Positions 1 to 9,647 of a stretch of DNA of 64,000 bases are shown here, in pieces. Both the position numbers and the translations under genes were made by a program. The notes under the pieces were generated by a model. That model saw nothing but the letters and a program-made list of their open reading frames with translations. It searched no databases and had not been told where the DNA came from. The stretch covers positions 682,001 to 746,000 of the forward strand of contig CBDFIN010000011.1 of the NCBI GenBank assembly GCA_965248135.1, in the 5' to 3' direction. The DNA comes from SZUA-100 sp965248135. GTDB taxonomy: Bacteria > Pseudomonadota > Alphaproteobacteria > Rhizobiales > Rhizobiaceae. Within the stretch, counting starts at the first letter, position 1. Each line of letters opens with the position of its first letter.

Positions 1-936
1 CGGTCACGGGCCGAAGATTCAATCGAAATGTGCCGCATCCTGCATGGTGCCGACGTGGTCGACAACCACTGCACCATCATGGGCAACGTTAATGTCAATT
101 CACCGCTGGTGTGGGACGGCGAGGCGACAAAGGTGATCCGCGCCTACGCCCGTGCCAATCAGGGTTCGGTGATCGTGCCGTTCATTCTTGGTGGCGCCAT
201 GGGGCCTGTCACCAATGCCGGTGCTATTGCCCAGGCGCTGGCCGAAGCCATTGCCGGATGTGCCCTCACCCAGTTGGAACGGCCCGGAGCGCCGGTGGTT
301 TTCGGCAATTTCCTGTCATCCATGTCACTAAAATCGGGGTCGCCGACCTTTGGCACGCCCGAGCCGGCGCTCGGATCGTTGGTCATCGGCCAGCTGGCGC
401 GGCGTCTTAAATTACCATTACGCTGTTCCGGCAGCTTCACCACTTCAAAACTGCCCGATGCCCAGGCGATGGCCGAGAGCACCATGTCGATGCTTGCGGC
501 CATCCATTGCGGCGCCAATTTTATTCTTCATTCGGCCGGTTTTCTCGACGGTCTGCTTTCAATGTCCTATGAAAAATTTGTCATGGATACCGACATGTGC
601 GGCGCACTGCACACCTATCTTGAAGGTATTACGGTTGACGATAATTCGCTGGCAATGGAAGCTTTTCGCGAAGTCGGGCCCGGCAATCATTTCTTCGGCT
701 GTAATCACACCATGAAGAATTACCAGACGGCGTTTTGGGATTCCGATATGGCGGACAATGAACCCTTTGAAAAATGGCTGGACGAAGGTTCAACCGATGC
801 CGCCGGCCGCGCCAACACCCTGTGGAAGCAACGGCTTGAAGATTATCAAAAACCACCACTTGATGTGGCGATCGACGAGGCCCTTTGTGAGTTTATTGCC
901 AAACGCAAGGCTTCGATGGAAGATGCCTGGCACTGA
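1..936 (+). CDS. Trimethylamine methyltransferase (MttB) family protein, 5' end outside window
   Basis: The frame is open from base 1, so about 311 C-terminal residues of a protein normally near 500 aa are present. The translation has the MttB TIM-barrel character (NVNSPLVWD, PFILGGAMGPVT, HSAGFLDGLLSMSYEKFVMD). There is no in-frame TAG, so this is the non-pyrrolysine branch. Studied members of that branch (for example MtgB) demethylate quaternary amines such as glycine betaine, passing the methyl group to a corrinoid protein or folate carrier. The TGA stop is 34 nt before the next gene on the same strand, so the two are probably co-transcribed. The neighbouring TMADH-like flavoprotein also points to methylated amine or betaine breakdown. 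The substrate cannot be read from the sequence. Confidence 0.85.
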   Translation, partial: RSRAEDSIEMCRILHGADVVDNHCTIMGNVNVNSPLVWDGEATKVIRAYARANQGSVIVPFILGGAMGPVTNAGAIAQALAEAIAGCALTQLERPGAPVVFGNFLSSMSLKSGSPTFGTPEPALGSLVIGQLARRLKLPLRCSGSFTTSKLPDAQAMAESTMSMLAAIHCGANFILHSAGFLDGLLSMSYEKFVMDTDMCGALHTYLEGITVDDNSLAMEAFREVGPGNHFFGCNHTMKNYQTAFWDSDMADNEPFEKWLDEGSTDAAGRANTLWKQRLEDYQKPPLDVAIDEALCEFIAKRKASMEDAWH

Positions 937-970
937 GTATACGGCAGAAATTGCACCGGGAGAGCGCACA

Positions 971-2155
971 ATGAAAATCACCAACATTCGGATCACCAAT
1001 GTCAATGTGCCGTTTGACGCACCGTTTTGGTGGACCGCAGGGCTTTATGGTGGCGCTTCGAAATCGATTATCGAGGTCGAGACTGACGAGGGCGTGGTCG
1101 GTCTTGGTGAAGCGCCCTGGTGGCATTTTGGCCGGGTGATCGAGGAAGAAATCGCTCCGGCACTGATCGGCGCTGACCCGCTCGATATCGCCGCTTGCGA
1201 AAGCCGTTGTGTGCCGCCCTGGCAAATTACCGCCAATACCGGAGAAAATGCCGTTTCCGTTGCCTTTGGCGCGGTGGAACTGGCGCTTTGGGATATCCGC
1301 GGCAAAGTATTTGATATGCCACTCTACAAGCTGCTTGGTGGTGCGGTGCGCAAGGATATCCCGTTTTCTGAGTATTTTTCCTTTCGCCCAAAGCACCAAG
1401 GTGCCGGTGGTGAAATGAGTGCGGAGGCAATTGTCGATTATTGCCTCAAAATGCAGGAAGAGCACGGCGCATCGATCTTCGAAGGCAAGCTCATTTTAGG
1501 TGATCCTCAGCTGGAAATCAAAACCGTGCGTCTTTTGCGCCAGGCGCTCGGCGATGAAGCGCAGATCAAGCTTGATTCCAATATGCAATATTCGCTCACC
1601 ACCGCGCGTTGGGTCATGCGCGAGATCGAACCCAATAATATCCGCAACTACGAGGACCCGGTTGCAACATTTGAGGAAATGGCGGCGCTGCGCCAACACA
1701 CCATCATCCCGTTTTCGACCCATGTTCCTGACCTGCCACGCGCCGTTGCGCTGGGGGCTCCGGATTTTTTCGTCTGCAATTTTGCTGCCCTTGGCGGGCT
1801 TTCCAACACCCTTAAGTTTATCGGCGCCTGCGAAACCATGGGCAAGGGTTTTTGGTGTTATTCAAATGATCTCGGCATCATGACGGCGGCATACCTGCAT
1901 GTGGTTGCGGCTACCCCGTGGATCACCGAAGCCTCGCAATCATTGTTCCGCTGGCAGGTTGGTGACGTCATCAAAGACGGGCCCTTCCTCCAGACCAACG
2001 ATTGCGTGCGGGTGCCTGAGGGTGCGGGCCTTGGGGTCGAGCTTGATCCTGCGGCAATGAAGCGCTGGGCTGCCGATTTTGCTGAAAACGGGCCGATGAA
2101 CCATTTCCATGACCCGGCCAATCCAGGTCGCTACCGCCGCTTGCCACTGAATTGA
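971..2155 (+). CDS. Mandelate racemase/enolase superfamily protein, glucarate dehydratase-like
   Basis: A 394-aa protein starting at ATG 971 behind a GGAG; a longer open frame to 758 overlaps the preceding gene and was rejected. The N-terminal capping domain is followed by a barrel with FRPKHQGAGGE at about 138, a Lys in FEGKLILG (K173), metal-ligand-like KLDSN (D202, N204) and NYEDP (E228). The spacing resembles glucarate dehydratases. Where those enzymes carry the catalytic HSNNH motif, this protein reads CYSND (296-300), so the usual His appears to be absent and the activity may differ (epimerase, or another dehydration or racemisation). It sits between an MttB-family and a TMADH-like gene, suggesting a role in betaine or hydroxy-acid catabolism. 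That role is inferred. Confidence 0.8.
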   Translation: MKITNIRITNVNVPFDAPFWWTAGLYGGASKSIIEVETDEGVVGLGEAPWWHFGRVIEEEIAPALIGADPLDIAACESRCVPPWQITANTGENAVSVAFGAVELALWDIRGKVFDMPLYKLLGGAVRKDIPFSEYFSFRPKHQGAGGEMSAEAIVDYCLKMQEEHGASIFEGKLILGDPQLEIKTVRLLRQALGDEAQIKLDSNMQYSLTTARWVMREIEPNNIRNYEDPVATFEEMAALRQHTIIPFSTHVPDLPRAVALGAPDFFVCNFAALGGLSNTLKFIGACETMGKGFWCYSNDLGIMTAAYLHVVAATPWITEASQSLFRWQVGDVIKDGPFLQTNDCVRVPEGAGLGVELDPAAMKRWAADFAENGPMNHFHDPANPGRYRRLPLN

Positions 2156-2171
2156 TTTAAGAACGTTAAAG

Positions 2172-4214
2172 ATGAAAAACGATCCTCTTCTTCAGCCTTA
2201 TCAGCTCAAGCATCTGACCCTTAAAAACCGGTTGATGTCGACGGCCCACGAGCCGGCCTATGCCGAAGACGGTATGCCGAAAAAGCGCTACCGGCTCTAT
2301 CACGCGGAAAAGGCCAGGGGCGGCATCGCCATGACCATGACCGCCGGCTCAGCCCTGGTGTCACGCGACAGCCCGGCCTCATTCGGCAATCTTCATGCCT
2401 ATGACGACGCCATTGTGCCATGGCTTCGGGAAATGACCGACGAATGCCACGAGCACGACTGCGTGGTGATGATCCAGTTGACCCATCTGGGCCGCCGCAC
2501 CGGCTGGAATACTGCCGACTGGTTGCCGGTGCTTTCCGCCTCACCGGTGCGTGAAGCAGCCCACCGTTCGTTCCCCAAGACGGCCGAGGACTGGGACATC
2601 GACCGCATTATCGCCGACTATGCATCGGCCGCAGCACGCATGAAGGAGGCCGGCCTCGACGGCATCGAGTTTGAATCCTATGGCCATTTGATGGACAGTT
2701 TCTGGTCGCCCGCCACCAATTTTCGCGACGATGAATATGGCGGTTCACTGGAAAACCGCCTGCGCTTCACCAACCAAGTGATTGACGCCGTACGGGCCGA
2801 GGTCGGGCCCGATTTTATTGTCGGTATTCGCATGGTTGCCGATGAGGATTGGGAAAAGGGTCTTTCGCGTGAGGAAGGTGTGGATATTGCCCGAAAACTT
2901 GCCAACTCAGGTAAAATCGATTTTCTCAATATCATCCGTGGTCATCTGGAAACCGACGCGGCGCTGATTAAGGCAATCCCCATTCAGGGCATGGCCTCTG
3001 CCCCGCATCTTGATTTTGCCGGCGAAGTGCGCAGTGAGACCAGGTTTCCGGTTTTTCATGCCGCCCGCATCGCCGATGTCGCCACCGCCCGCCACGCTAT
3101 CGCCGAAGGCAAGCTTGACATGGTCGGCATGACCCGCGCCCACATGGCCGATCCGCATATCGCCAACAAGGTGGCTAAGGGCATTGAGGATCGAATTCGC
3201 CCGTGCGTCGGCGCGACCTATTGTCTCGATCGTATCTACGAGGGTGGTGAGGCGCTTTGCATCCACAATGCGGCGACCGGGCGTGAAGCGACCATTCCAC
3301 AGATCATTCCAATGACCAGGGGAGCAATAAAACGTGCAATTGTTGTGGGCGCCGGACCGGCGGGACTGGAGGCCGCCCGGGTAGCGGCTGAACGCGGTCA
3401 TCAGGTAACCGTTATGGAAGCCGCAGACCGGGCCGGTGGGCAGGTCAATTTGCTGAGCCAAAATCCGCGCCGCAAAGAGATGATCGGCATTATTGACTGG
3501 CGGCTTTCGGAACTGGAACGGCTTGGTGTTGAAATTCGCTACAATGTGTTTGCAGAAAAGGACGATGTGCTGGCGCTTAGCCCCGATATGGTGGTGATTG
3601 CCACCGGTGGTGTGCCCCAAAACCCACCGCTCGAAGAGGGTGACGATCTGGTCACCTCATCGTGGGATATCATTGCCGGCACGGCCAAACCTGCTGCTGA
3701 CGTGCTGGTTTTTGACGATTCCGGGGCGCATCAGGGCATGACCGCCGCAGAAATGATTGCAAATAGCGGATCAAAGCTGGAACTGGTGTCACCGGAGCGC
3801 TTTTTTGCCCCTGATATGGGCGGCATGAATCATGTGCCTTATATGAAAACCTTTCATAAAAAGGGCACGCGGATAACCATCAATACCAGGCTACGGTCGG
3901 TCATCCGCGACGGCAATAGCCTTTGCGCGGTGCTGGGGTCAGATTTTTCCGATGATTGGCGCGAAGAACGCCGGGTTGACCAGGTGGTGGTCGAACACGC
4001 CACTTCGCCGATGGATGCACTATATTTTGAACTCAAACCGCACTCCACCAATCTTGGCGCGGTGGACTACAACAATCTCTCGGACCAAGGTGATATCTTT
4101 CCCGTTCGCAATGAGCATGGCAGTTTTGCGCTCTATCGTATTGGCGATGCCGTTGCCGCCCGCAACATCCACGCCGCCATTTATGAGGCGGTCCGCTATG
4201 GGTTGCGATGGTAG
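2172..4214 (+). CDS. TMADH/2,4-dienoyl-CoA reductase-type NADH:flavin oxidoreductase
   Basis: A 680-aa protein with the two-part architecture of trimethylamine dehydrogenase. Residues 1-340 form an old-yellow-enzyme FMN barrel (KNRLMSTAHEP, IQLTHLGRR, EYGGSLENRLRF). A cysteine-rich linker follows, then an FAD/ADP-binding domain beginning at about 389 (VVGAGPAGLEAARVA, GGQ). Relatives in rhizobia demethylate N-methylproline and similar amines. The linker normally carries C-x2-C-x2-C-x11/12-C for a 4Fe-4S cluster; here it reads CVGATYC then a single later Cys, giving C345, A348, C351 and C363, so one ligand is replaced by Ala. The gene begins 16 nt after the enolase-family gene, so it belongs to the same probable operon. 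Confidence 0.88.
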   Translation: MKNDPLLQPYQLKHLTLKNRLMSTAHEPAYAEDGMPKKRYRLYHAEKARGGIAMTMTAGSALVSRDSPASFGNLHAYDDAIVPWLREMTDECHEHDCVVMIQLTHLGRRTGWNTADWLPVLSASPVREAAHRSFPKTAEDWDIDRIIADYASAAARMKEAGLDGIEFESYGHLMDSFWSPATNFRDDEYGGSLENRLRFTNQVIDAVRAEVGPDFIVGIRMVADEDWEKGLSREEGVDIARKLANSGKIDFLNIIRGHLETDAALIKAIPIQGMASAPHLDFAGEVRSETRFPVFHAARIADVATARHAIAEGKLDMVGMTRAHMADPHIANKVAKGIEDRIRPCVGATYCLDRIYEGGEALCIHNAATGREATIPQIIPMTRGAIKRAIVVGAGPAGLEAARVAAERGHQVTVMEAADRAGGQVNLLSQNPRRKEMIGIIDWRLSELERLGVEIRYNVFAEKDDVLALSPDMVVIATGGVPQNPPLEEGDDLVTSSWDIIAGTAKPAADVLVFDDSGAHQGMTAAEMIANSGSKLELVSPERFFAPDMGGMNHVPYMKTFHKKGTRITINTRLRSVIRDGNSLCAVLGSDFSDDWREERRVDQVVVEHATSPMDALYFELKPHSTNLGAVDYNNLSDQGDIFPVRNEHGSFALYRIGDAVAARNIHAAIYEAVRYGLRW

Positions 4215-4387
4215 ATCTGGCTGCTGTGTCAAAGCTGCGACCGCAAGGATCAAGGCTGATCATTATTCACAAAGTCATGTAACTTCGTTCGATTGCCCTG
4301 ACTGCACAGGAATTGATCGACCTTGGTGGAACTTTGCCATATGCTCTATTTTATTGGCCAGCAAATTCATAAACCGGGAGGAAGAAA

Positions 4388-5242
4388 ATGACTGACAAAA
4401 AGGAAGCGCCACAAGCCGGCAATGGAGCCAAGGGAAAAAAACGCGATGCGAACAAAAAAATGCCCAACAGGCTGTACGAGGCCGAACTCTCCAGAATGCA
4501 GATCGAATTGGTCAAAATGCAGGAATGGATCAAGAATGAGGGCCTCAAGGCCGTCGTGATTTTTGAAGGCCGCGATGCTGCTGGCAAGGGTGGCACGATC
4601 AAGCGCATTACCGAGCCGCTAAGCCCACGGATTTGTCGCGTCGTCGCCTTGCCCGCGCCAACCGAGCGCGAACAGGGCCAATGGTATTTTCAGCGCTATG
4701 TGGCCCATCTGCCAACCAAGGGTGAAATGGTTATCCTCGACCGCTCCTGGTATAACCGGGCCGGTGTTGAGCGGGTGATGAATTTTTGCAGCGATGACGA
4801 ATATCGCGAATTCCTGCGCAGCTGTCCGGAATTTGAACGCATGCTTGTTCGCTCCGGCATCAAGCTGATAAAGTACTGGTTCTCGGTCAGTGACGAAGAG
4901 CAAGAGCGCCGCTTCCAAAAACGGTTGGAAACACCGACCAAGCGCTGGAAACTCAGCCCGATGGATCTTGAATCACGCAATCGCTGGCTGGCCTATTCGA
5001 AAGCCAAGGATGATATGTTCTCCCACACCGATATCAAACAGGCGCCCTGGTATGTGGTCAAATCGGATATCAAAAAACACGCGCGGATCAACTGCATCAG
5101 CCATCTGCTGCAGCAAATTCCCTATGAGGATTTAACACCGGAACCGATTATACTGGAGGAACGGCCAGAACAGCGCGGTTATGTTCGCCCGCCAATGGAA
5201 GACCAAACCTTTGTCGAGGAAATTCACCACAAGCTCGACTGA
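4388..5242 (+). CDS. ppk2: Polyphosphate kinase 2
   Basis: A 284-aa cytoplasmic PPK2-family enzyme, which transfers phosphate between polyphosphate and nucleotides. Walker A is FEGRDAAGKGG (59-69) and Walker B/lid is LDRSWYNRAGVE (117-128), followed by the typical RWKLSPMDLESRNRW segment. The length fits one-domain PPK2. A strong GGGAGGAAG ribosome site precedes the ATG. The lysine-rich N-terminal 25 residues are a normal variable extension. The gene stands alone 173 nt after the flavoprotein gene and converges with the phage-like gene on the other strand. Confidence 0.93.
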   Translation: MTDKKEAPQAGNGAKGKKRDANKKMPNRLYEAELSRMQIELVKMQEWIKNEGLKAVVIFEGRDAAGKGGTIKRITEPLSPRICRVVALPAPTEREQGQWYFQRYVAHLPTKGEMVILDRSWYNRAGVERVMNFCSDDEYREFLRSCPEFERMLVRSGIKLIKYWFSVSDEEQERRFQKRLETPTKRWKLSPMDLESRNRWLAYSKAKDDMFSHTDIKQAPWYVVKSDIKKHARINCISHLLQQIPYEDLTPEPIILEERPEQRGYVRPPMEDQTFVEEIHHKLD

Positions 5243-5354
5243 TAGATCGCAACCTTTGGGTTGCTGCAGACGGTGCGGGGATTGTGTTCACCTGTGGTTT
5301 TGTCGGAATTGAGCCTGCAGAAAATTTTTATTTGGGCTTGATACGGTCTTTGCG

Positions 5355-7280
5355 TCAAATCCCGATCAGCCATTCGTCGATCCTAGTCGACACAGCGCGC
5401 ATTTTAACCCAACGATCATTGACCGGCTGGCCTTTGCGGATACGCAATTTTCCCATCAGGCCAACCGCGTCCCATTCCGGGCGATCTTCACGGGGGATAT
5501 AGTCTTTGGCTTTCGCAGGATCATAGGCCGGGTTGAGTTTGCGCCGCTGCTGAATGGTGCGTTTAGCACCCCTGGGGACTTTGATTCCATCAGGCACTTC
5601 ATCAGCCGAAAAAGAGCGATTTAGTTGCCTGCTGCCTCTAACTGCGCCTTTGGCTTTAACTGCCGGCTCAATAACCCTGCCACTTTTTCCGATAACCTTG
5701 CCGACCGCTTTCGTCGCAGGCTCGATCTCATATTTTTCAGTTGCTGTCCATTCAACAACCTCATAGTCCTCCTGAACATAGGTGCCGAAATCATCCCTGA
5801 GATATTTGCCCGACCATTTATTCCATGCCGCATCGCCAACAACGGAAGGGTTGCCGGAAATGACGCCAATGGGTCTCTCGCCTTTTTTGGCCGGTCTTAT
5901 CTTGTCACCAACAAGAACCACACTCACCCCACGGCGATCCTCTTTATTGGGATTGCCGTCTTCCCATTCAAAGAATTCAGCATAGTCAGCGCCACCACCG
6001 GTCCATGCACCGTCACATTTACCGTTGCCATCGCCATATAATCTAAACTCGAGATCGCCACCGCCGCTGGAATAGCCGGAAAACAAGCTGTAGGAAGAAC
6101 TTGCAGCCCTTGTTGCGCGCATCTCAAATGTAGTTCTGCTTAATGATGCGTGTCCCGACGAAAGGATGACCGCCTCGGAATTGGCGGCCTGATTAAATTC
6201 GTGATAGGCTCCTGTTGAACCAATATAAGTTCCATTATTGGTTATTTTGATATAACCTTGGGATGTGAAACGCGCACACTCTGCTAAAGAACCGGTTTTG
6301 ATGAGAATCTTGCCTGCTGTTTCATTTGTACGAATGGATAATTCGTCAGCAGATTGCGACCAAACTATACTTGACCCTTGATTTGAATTTCCTGAAATAC
6401 CTGTTAATATAAGGCCTGCAACATTTGCATCGGGCGAAACAACTGTAATTCCGGCATTTGAACTATTCTCCACAACCACATCGTCATAAGTACTTGATGG
6501 TGTGAATGTTCCTGCTGATCCAGAGAAAACATGTGTTGTTCCATCGGGAGCCGTCGTGCCTATGCCAACTTTTTTGCTCGCATTAATCGTAATCGCGGTG
6601 CTGGTCGCATTGTCGGTAATGCCGGTTGAGTTGAATTTGGAAATATTAACTGCACCATCGTCCTTGTCGATGGTCAGGCCCTCAAACCAGGTACTACCGT
6701 CCGGCGAGACCTTGAAATGAAAATCATCATCGCCGGTGGTGCCCATTTCGGCCCGACCCGACCAATTTGTCTGAAAAAGAAGCGAGGCCGTGTCGCCGGC
6801 AACATTCTTGTTCAGCTTGGTTTGGACGCCATTGCCCGCATGGTTGAACAGCACCGCATCGGAAGAAACGGCAAGCTTGTTGGTAGCGTCTGCGGTTGTA
6901 TTAACACCTAGCTGCGAATAGTTCTGCAGGGCTCCTATGGCCTCGCCAAAATCACCCCATATGCTGCCGTCAAACAAAAGAAGTTTACCCTCGTCCACAG
7001 CAAAGACAAACCATCCGGATTTTGCCTCATGAAACACCCACTCACCAGAATGCCATACTGCCAGCTTGTCTTCATGAGCTGTCCAGTCACCAGTCGCGGT
7101 GGTGGCCGGGATGTAACAATCTCCTTCCACCGGAGTTCCGGGCGGCGTCGTCAAATCACGGTCAAGAACGCGCGCCTGCACTAATATATCAAGTTTTACT
7201 AGCGCCTCGTTATGGGTGAGATGCTTTTGCGCCTGACTAGGTAAAATATACGGTAGATTGAGATTGGCAGTATTGGTCAT
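5355..7280 (-). CDS. Phage-tail-type protein: DUF2793 N-terminus and peptidase_G2-like self-cleaving C-terminus
   Basis: A 641-aa protein. Residues 1-110 match the DUF2793 pattern seen at the ends of phage tail clusters (LPYILPSQAQKHLTHNEAL, WHSGEWVFHEAKSGWFVF). Residues 110-400 are Gly/Ser/Thr/Asn-rich and repetitive, as in fibres. From about 431 the sequence (ADYAEFFEW, GDKIRPA, IGVISGNPSVVGD) matches the peptidase_G2/intramolecular chaperone domain that helps trimeric fibres fold and then cleaves itself. No other phage gene lies beside it, so it is either an orphan tail-fibre cargo gene or a prophage relic. The middle third is visibly more AT-rich than the flanks, which suggests transfer. 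Confidence 0.82.
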   Translation of the reverse strand: MTNTANLNLPYILPSQAQKHLTHNEALVKLDILVQARVLDRDLTTPPGTPVEGDCYIPATTATGDWTAHEDKLAVWHSGEWVFHEAKSGWFVFAVDEGKLLLFDGSIWGDFGEAIGALQNYSQLGVNTTADATNKLAVSSDAVLFNHAGNGVQTKLNKNVAGDTASLLFQTNWSGRAEMGTTGDDDFHFKVSPDGSTWFEGLTIDKDDGAVNISKFNSTGITDNATSTAITINASKKVGIGTTAPDGTTHVFSGSAGTFTPSSTYDDVVVENSSNAGITVVSPDANVAGLILTGISGNSNQGSSIVWSQSADELSIRTNETAGKILIKTGSLAECARFTSQGYIKITNNGTYIGSTGAYHEFNQAANSEAVILSSGHASLSRTTFEMRATRAASSSYSLFSGYSSGGGDLEFRLYGDGNGKCDGAWTGGGADYAEFFEWEDGNPNKEDRRGVSVVLVGDKIRPAKKGERPIGVISGNPSVVGDAAWNKWSGKYLRDDFGTYVQEDYEVVEWTATEKYEIEPATKAVGKVIGKSGRVIEPAVKAKGAVRGSRQLNRSFSADEVPDGIKVPRGAKRTIQQRRKLNPAYDPAKAKDYIPREDRPEWDAVGLMGKLRIRKGQPVNDRWVKMRAVSTRIDEWLIGI

Positions 7281-7844
7281 TATTGGTCCACTTGCAGCAA
7301 AGGCCCCCCGTGTCGTTACAGTAAGTTAGGATGCAAAGATGCGGATTGGCCGGTGCCGCAAACCGGCGGAACTTGTTGGAATTCAACCAGAATTACAACC
7401 AAACAGGAAAAACCCTATCAAACAACATCAGCACATTATAACTAAACGACCTAAACATGATTCCACCATTTGTTTTTCGCTCACGGCCAATTCGGGCTGC
7501 GCCCGGGCCTCCGCTGGGGCGGCGCGCAAGCGCCGGTCGCTATCCGCTCCTGATGAGCCATAATCATAATAAACTAATCCCGCTTTATGATTTATGGGTG
7601 CATTTTTGTGATCAGAACAACCGAAGGCGCATCGCATCATTTTACGAGTGAAACGGTGCCGTCGAACTTGCTGTGAATATCGGCGTTCCAAACCGCGCTA
7701 AAATAGTGTAGTGTGATAATCACGACGTTGATTTCAAGTCATGTGAGCACTTGCAGCCAAGACGTTTTGCAAATGGAAAAATATTGATATAATCATGACG
7801 GGTATTTGATCAACGAAAAGGACATTATTTAAGGGAATATTATT
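7281..7844. other. Intergenic region with an RE repeat copy
   Basis: About 560 bp between divergent genes. It holds RE copy 1 (about 7436-7587). The bases before it show nothing recognisable. The AT-rich 150 bp after it would hold the radical SAM promoter, but no clear -35/-10 pair was picked out. Confidence 0.5.
7436..7587. repeat. RE element copy 1
   Basis: Runs from TATAACTAAACGACC through TTCGCTCACGGCC, a GC-rich core (CCCGGGCCTCCGCTGGGGCG), CGCTCCTGATGAGCC and ends in AATCCCGCTTTA. The middle TACAAATTGATGAAATCAA hairpin found in other copies is deleted here, so this is a shortened copy. Confidence 0.75.
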
Positions 7845-9647
7845 GTGAAATATTCGGCCTCACCGGCGCGAGAAATCTTTAATCTGGTTCTGATCAAGCC
7901 CACCCATTATGACGATGATGGCTACCCAATCCAGTGGTTCACATCGGCCATTCCCTCCAACACGCTGGCCGTTCTCAATGGCTTGGCTTACGACTGCCGG
8001 GAACGTCAAGTCTTGGGTTTTGATGTTGACATCAAGCTGCACGCCTATGACGAAACCAACACCAGGATACCAACCAATAAAATCATCGACACGATCAGGC
8101 GCGATGGCGGTAAGGCCTTGATCGGTCTGGTAGGTGTTCAGTCAAACCAGTTCCCCCGTGCGCTCGATCTTGCGCAACCTTATTTGGATGCCGGACTGCC
8201 CGTGTGTATCGGTGGATTTCATGTCTCCGGGTGCATTGCAATGTTGAAGGACATGCCGGCGGACCTTCAGCACGCCCAAAGTATCGGCATATCCTTTTTC
8301 GCCGGAGAGGCGGAAGATGGACGGCTGGATGAAGTCTTGAGGGATGCCTATCTTGGCCAGTTGAAGCCGCTCTACAACCATATGAGCGACCTGCCTTCAC
8401 TGGCCGATCAACCGACCCCGTTTCTTCCTGCTGAGCACCTCAAGCGAACGGCCGGTTCGCAGTCCAGCGTAGATTTGGGACGCGGCTGCCCTTATCAATG
8501 TTCGTTTTGCACTATCATCAATGTGCAGGGTCGAAAGAGCCGTTATCGCTCGCCTGATGATATGGAAAAAATGATCCGGGCTAATCTGGCGCAAGGAATC
8601 GACCGGTTTTTCATTACCGATGACAATTTTGCCCGCAATCGCGAATGGGAACCGATGTTCGACCGGTTGATCGAGTTGCAAGAAAACGAGGACATGAGTT
8701 TCAAATTTGTCATCCAGGTCGATACCTTGTGTCACAAAATTCCCCGGTTCATTGAAAAGGCGGTCAAAGCCGGGGTCAGGCGGGTGTTTATCGGTCTTGA
8801 GAATGTCAATGCCGACAATCTTGCCGTGATGCAAAAGAAACAGAACAAGATCACCGAGTACCGCGACATGCTGCAACAATGGAAAGCGCACGGGGTAACA
8901 ACCTATATCGGCTATATATTGGGATTTCCCAATGATACGCCCCAATCGCTGTTAAAGGATGTCGAGATCCTGCAGAACGAACTTGCGGTTGATATGATCG
9001 AGTTCAACATATTAACGCCACTTCCAGGCTCTGCCGACCACAGGCATTATACCGAGACCGGGGTCTGGATGGACCCGGACATGAACAAATACGATCTCAA
9101 TCACTGGGTCATGAAGCATCCCAAGATGAAACACGATGAATTCATGAAAGCCTATGAAGCGATGTGGCACGCCTATTATACCCCCGAGCATATCGAAACT
9201 GTCATGCGCCGGGCGATAGCGACGGGTTTGAGTGTCGGCAACACCATGTTTATAATGCTGTGGTCGTATCTGAGCTATGCAGTGGAGCGTGTTCATCCGG
9301 TTGATGGCGGCTATTTTCGCATCAAAAAACGCAAGGAACGCCGATCCGGACTGCCAATTGAAAATCCGCTGGTGTTTTATCCAAAATATGCCTGGCAGAT
9401 TTTCTTCAAACATGTGAGCGTTATTCCGCTGGTCTGGCGGTTGATGCGGGTGCGCAGAAAGCTGAAACGTGACCCCTCACGCTATGACTATTGCGATCTT
9501 GCGTTAACGCCGGCAAATGATGACGAGTTGCAGGAACTGGCGATGTTTAACGAAACCCGTGGCGGTTTTGAAGAAGTGGCCAGGATTGAACAACAGGCCA
9601 AAATTATCGCCGAGGCAAAATCCACCAAACCACTTGCGGCGGAATAG
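7845..9647 (+). CDS. B12-binding-like radical SAM protein
   Basis: A 600-aa protein starting at GTG 7845 with AAGGGA upstream. Residues 10-175 resemble a cobalamin-binding-type Rossmann region (LIGLVGVQSNQF, PVCIGGFHVSG). The radical SAM barrel follows with the cluster motif GRGCPYQCSFC (C215, C219, C222), which binds the 4Fe-4S cluster that cleaves S-adenosylmethionine. Downstream are ITDDNFARNREW and FIGLENVNADNL, typical of B12-radical SAM methylases and cyclases, and a basic C-terminal tail. The gene is isolated, with no biosynthetic partner, so the substrate is unknown. The SAM-cluster assignment is firm; B12 binding is inferred because a DxHxxG motif is not evident. Confidence 0.85.
   Translation: MKYSASPAREIFNLVLIKPTHYDDDGYPIQWFTSAIPSNTLAVLNGLAYDCRERQVLGFDVDIKLHAYDETNTRIPTNKIIDTIRRDGGKALIGLVGVQSNQFPRALDLAQPYLDAGLPVCIGGFHVSGCIAMLKDMPADLQHAQSIGISFFAGEAEDGRLDEVLRDAYLGQLKPLYNHMSDLPSLADQPTPFLPAEHLKRTAGSQSSVDLGRGCPYQCSFCTIINVQGRKSRYRSPDDMEKMIRANLAQGIDRFFITDDNFARNREWEPMFDRLIELQENEDMSFKFVIQVDTLCHKIPRFIEKAVKAGVRRVFIGLENVNADNLAVMQKKQNKITEYRDMLQQWKAHGVTTYIGYILGFPNDTPQSLLKDVEILQNELAVDMIEFNILTPLPGSADHRHYTETGVWMDPDMNKYDLNHWVMKHPKMKHDEFMKAYEAMWHAYYTPEHIETVMRRAIATGLSVGNTMFIMLWSYLSYAVERVHPVDGGYFRIKKRKERRSGLPIENPLVFYPKYAWQIFFKHVSVIPLVWRLMRVRRKLKRDPSRYDYCDLALTPANDDELQELAMFNETRGGFEEVARIEQQAKIIAEAKSTKPLAAE

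Noticed and set aside
758..970. Longer start for the enolase-superfamily gene
   Set aside because: The extension overlaps the MttB-family gene; ATG 971 has a good ribosome site and the proper family N-terminus.
5355..7280. Part of a gene transfer agent cluster
   Set aside because: No capsid, portal or terminase genes lie nearby.
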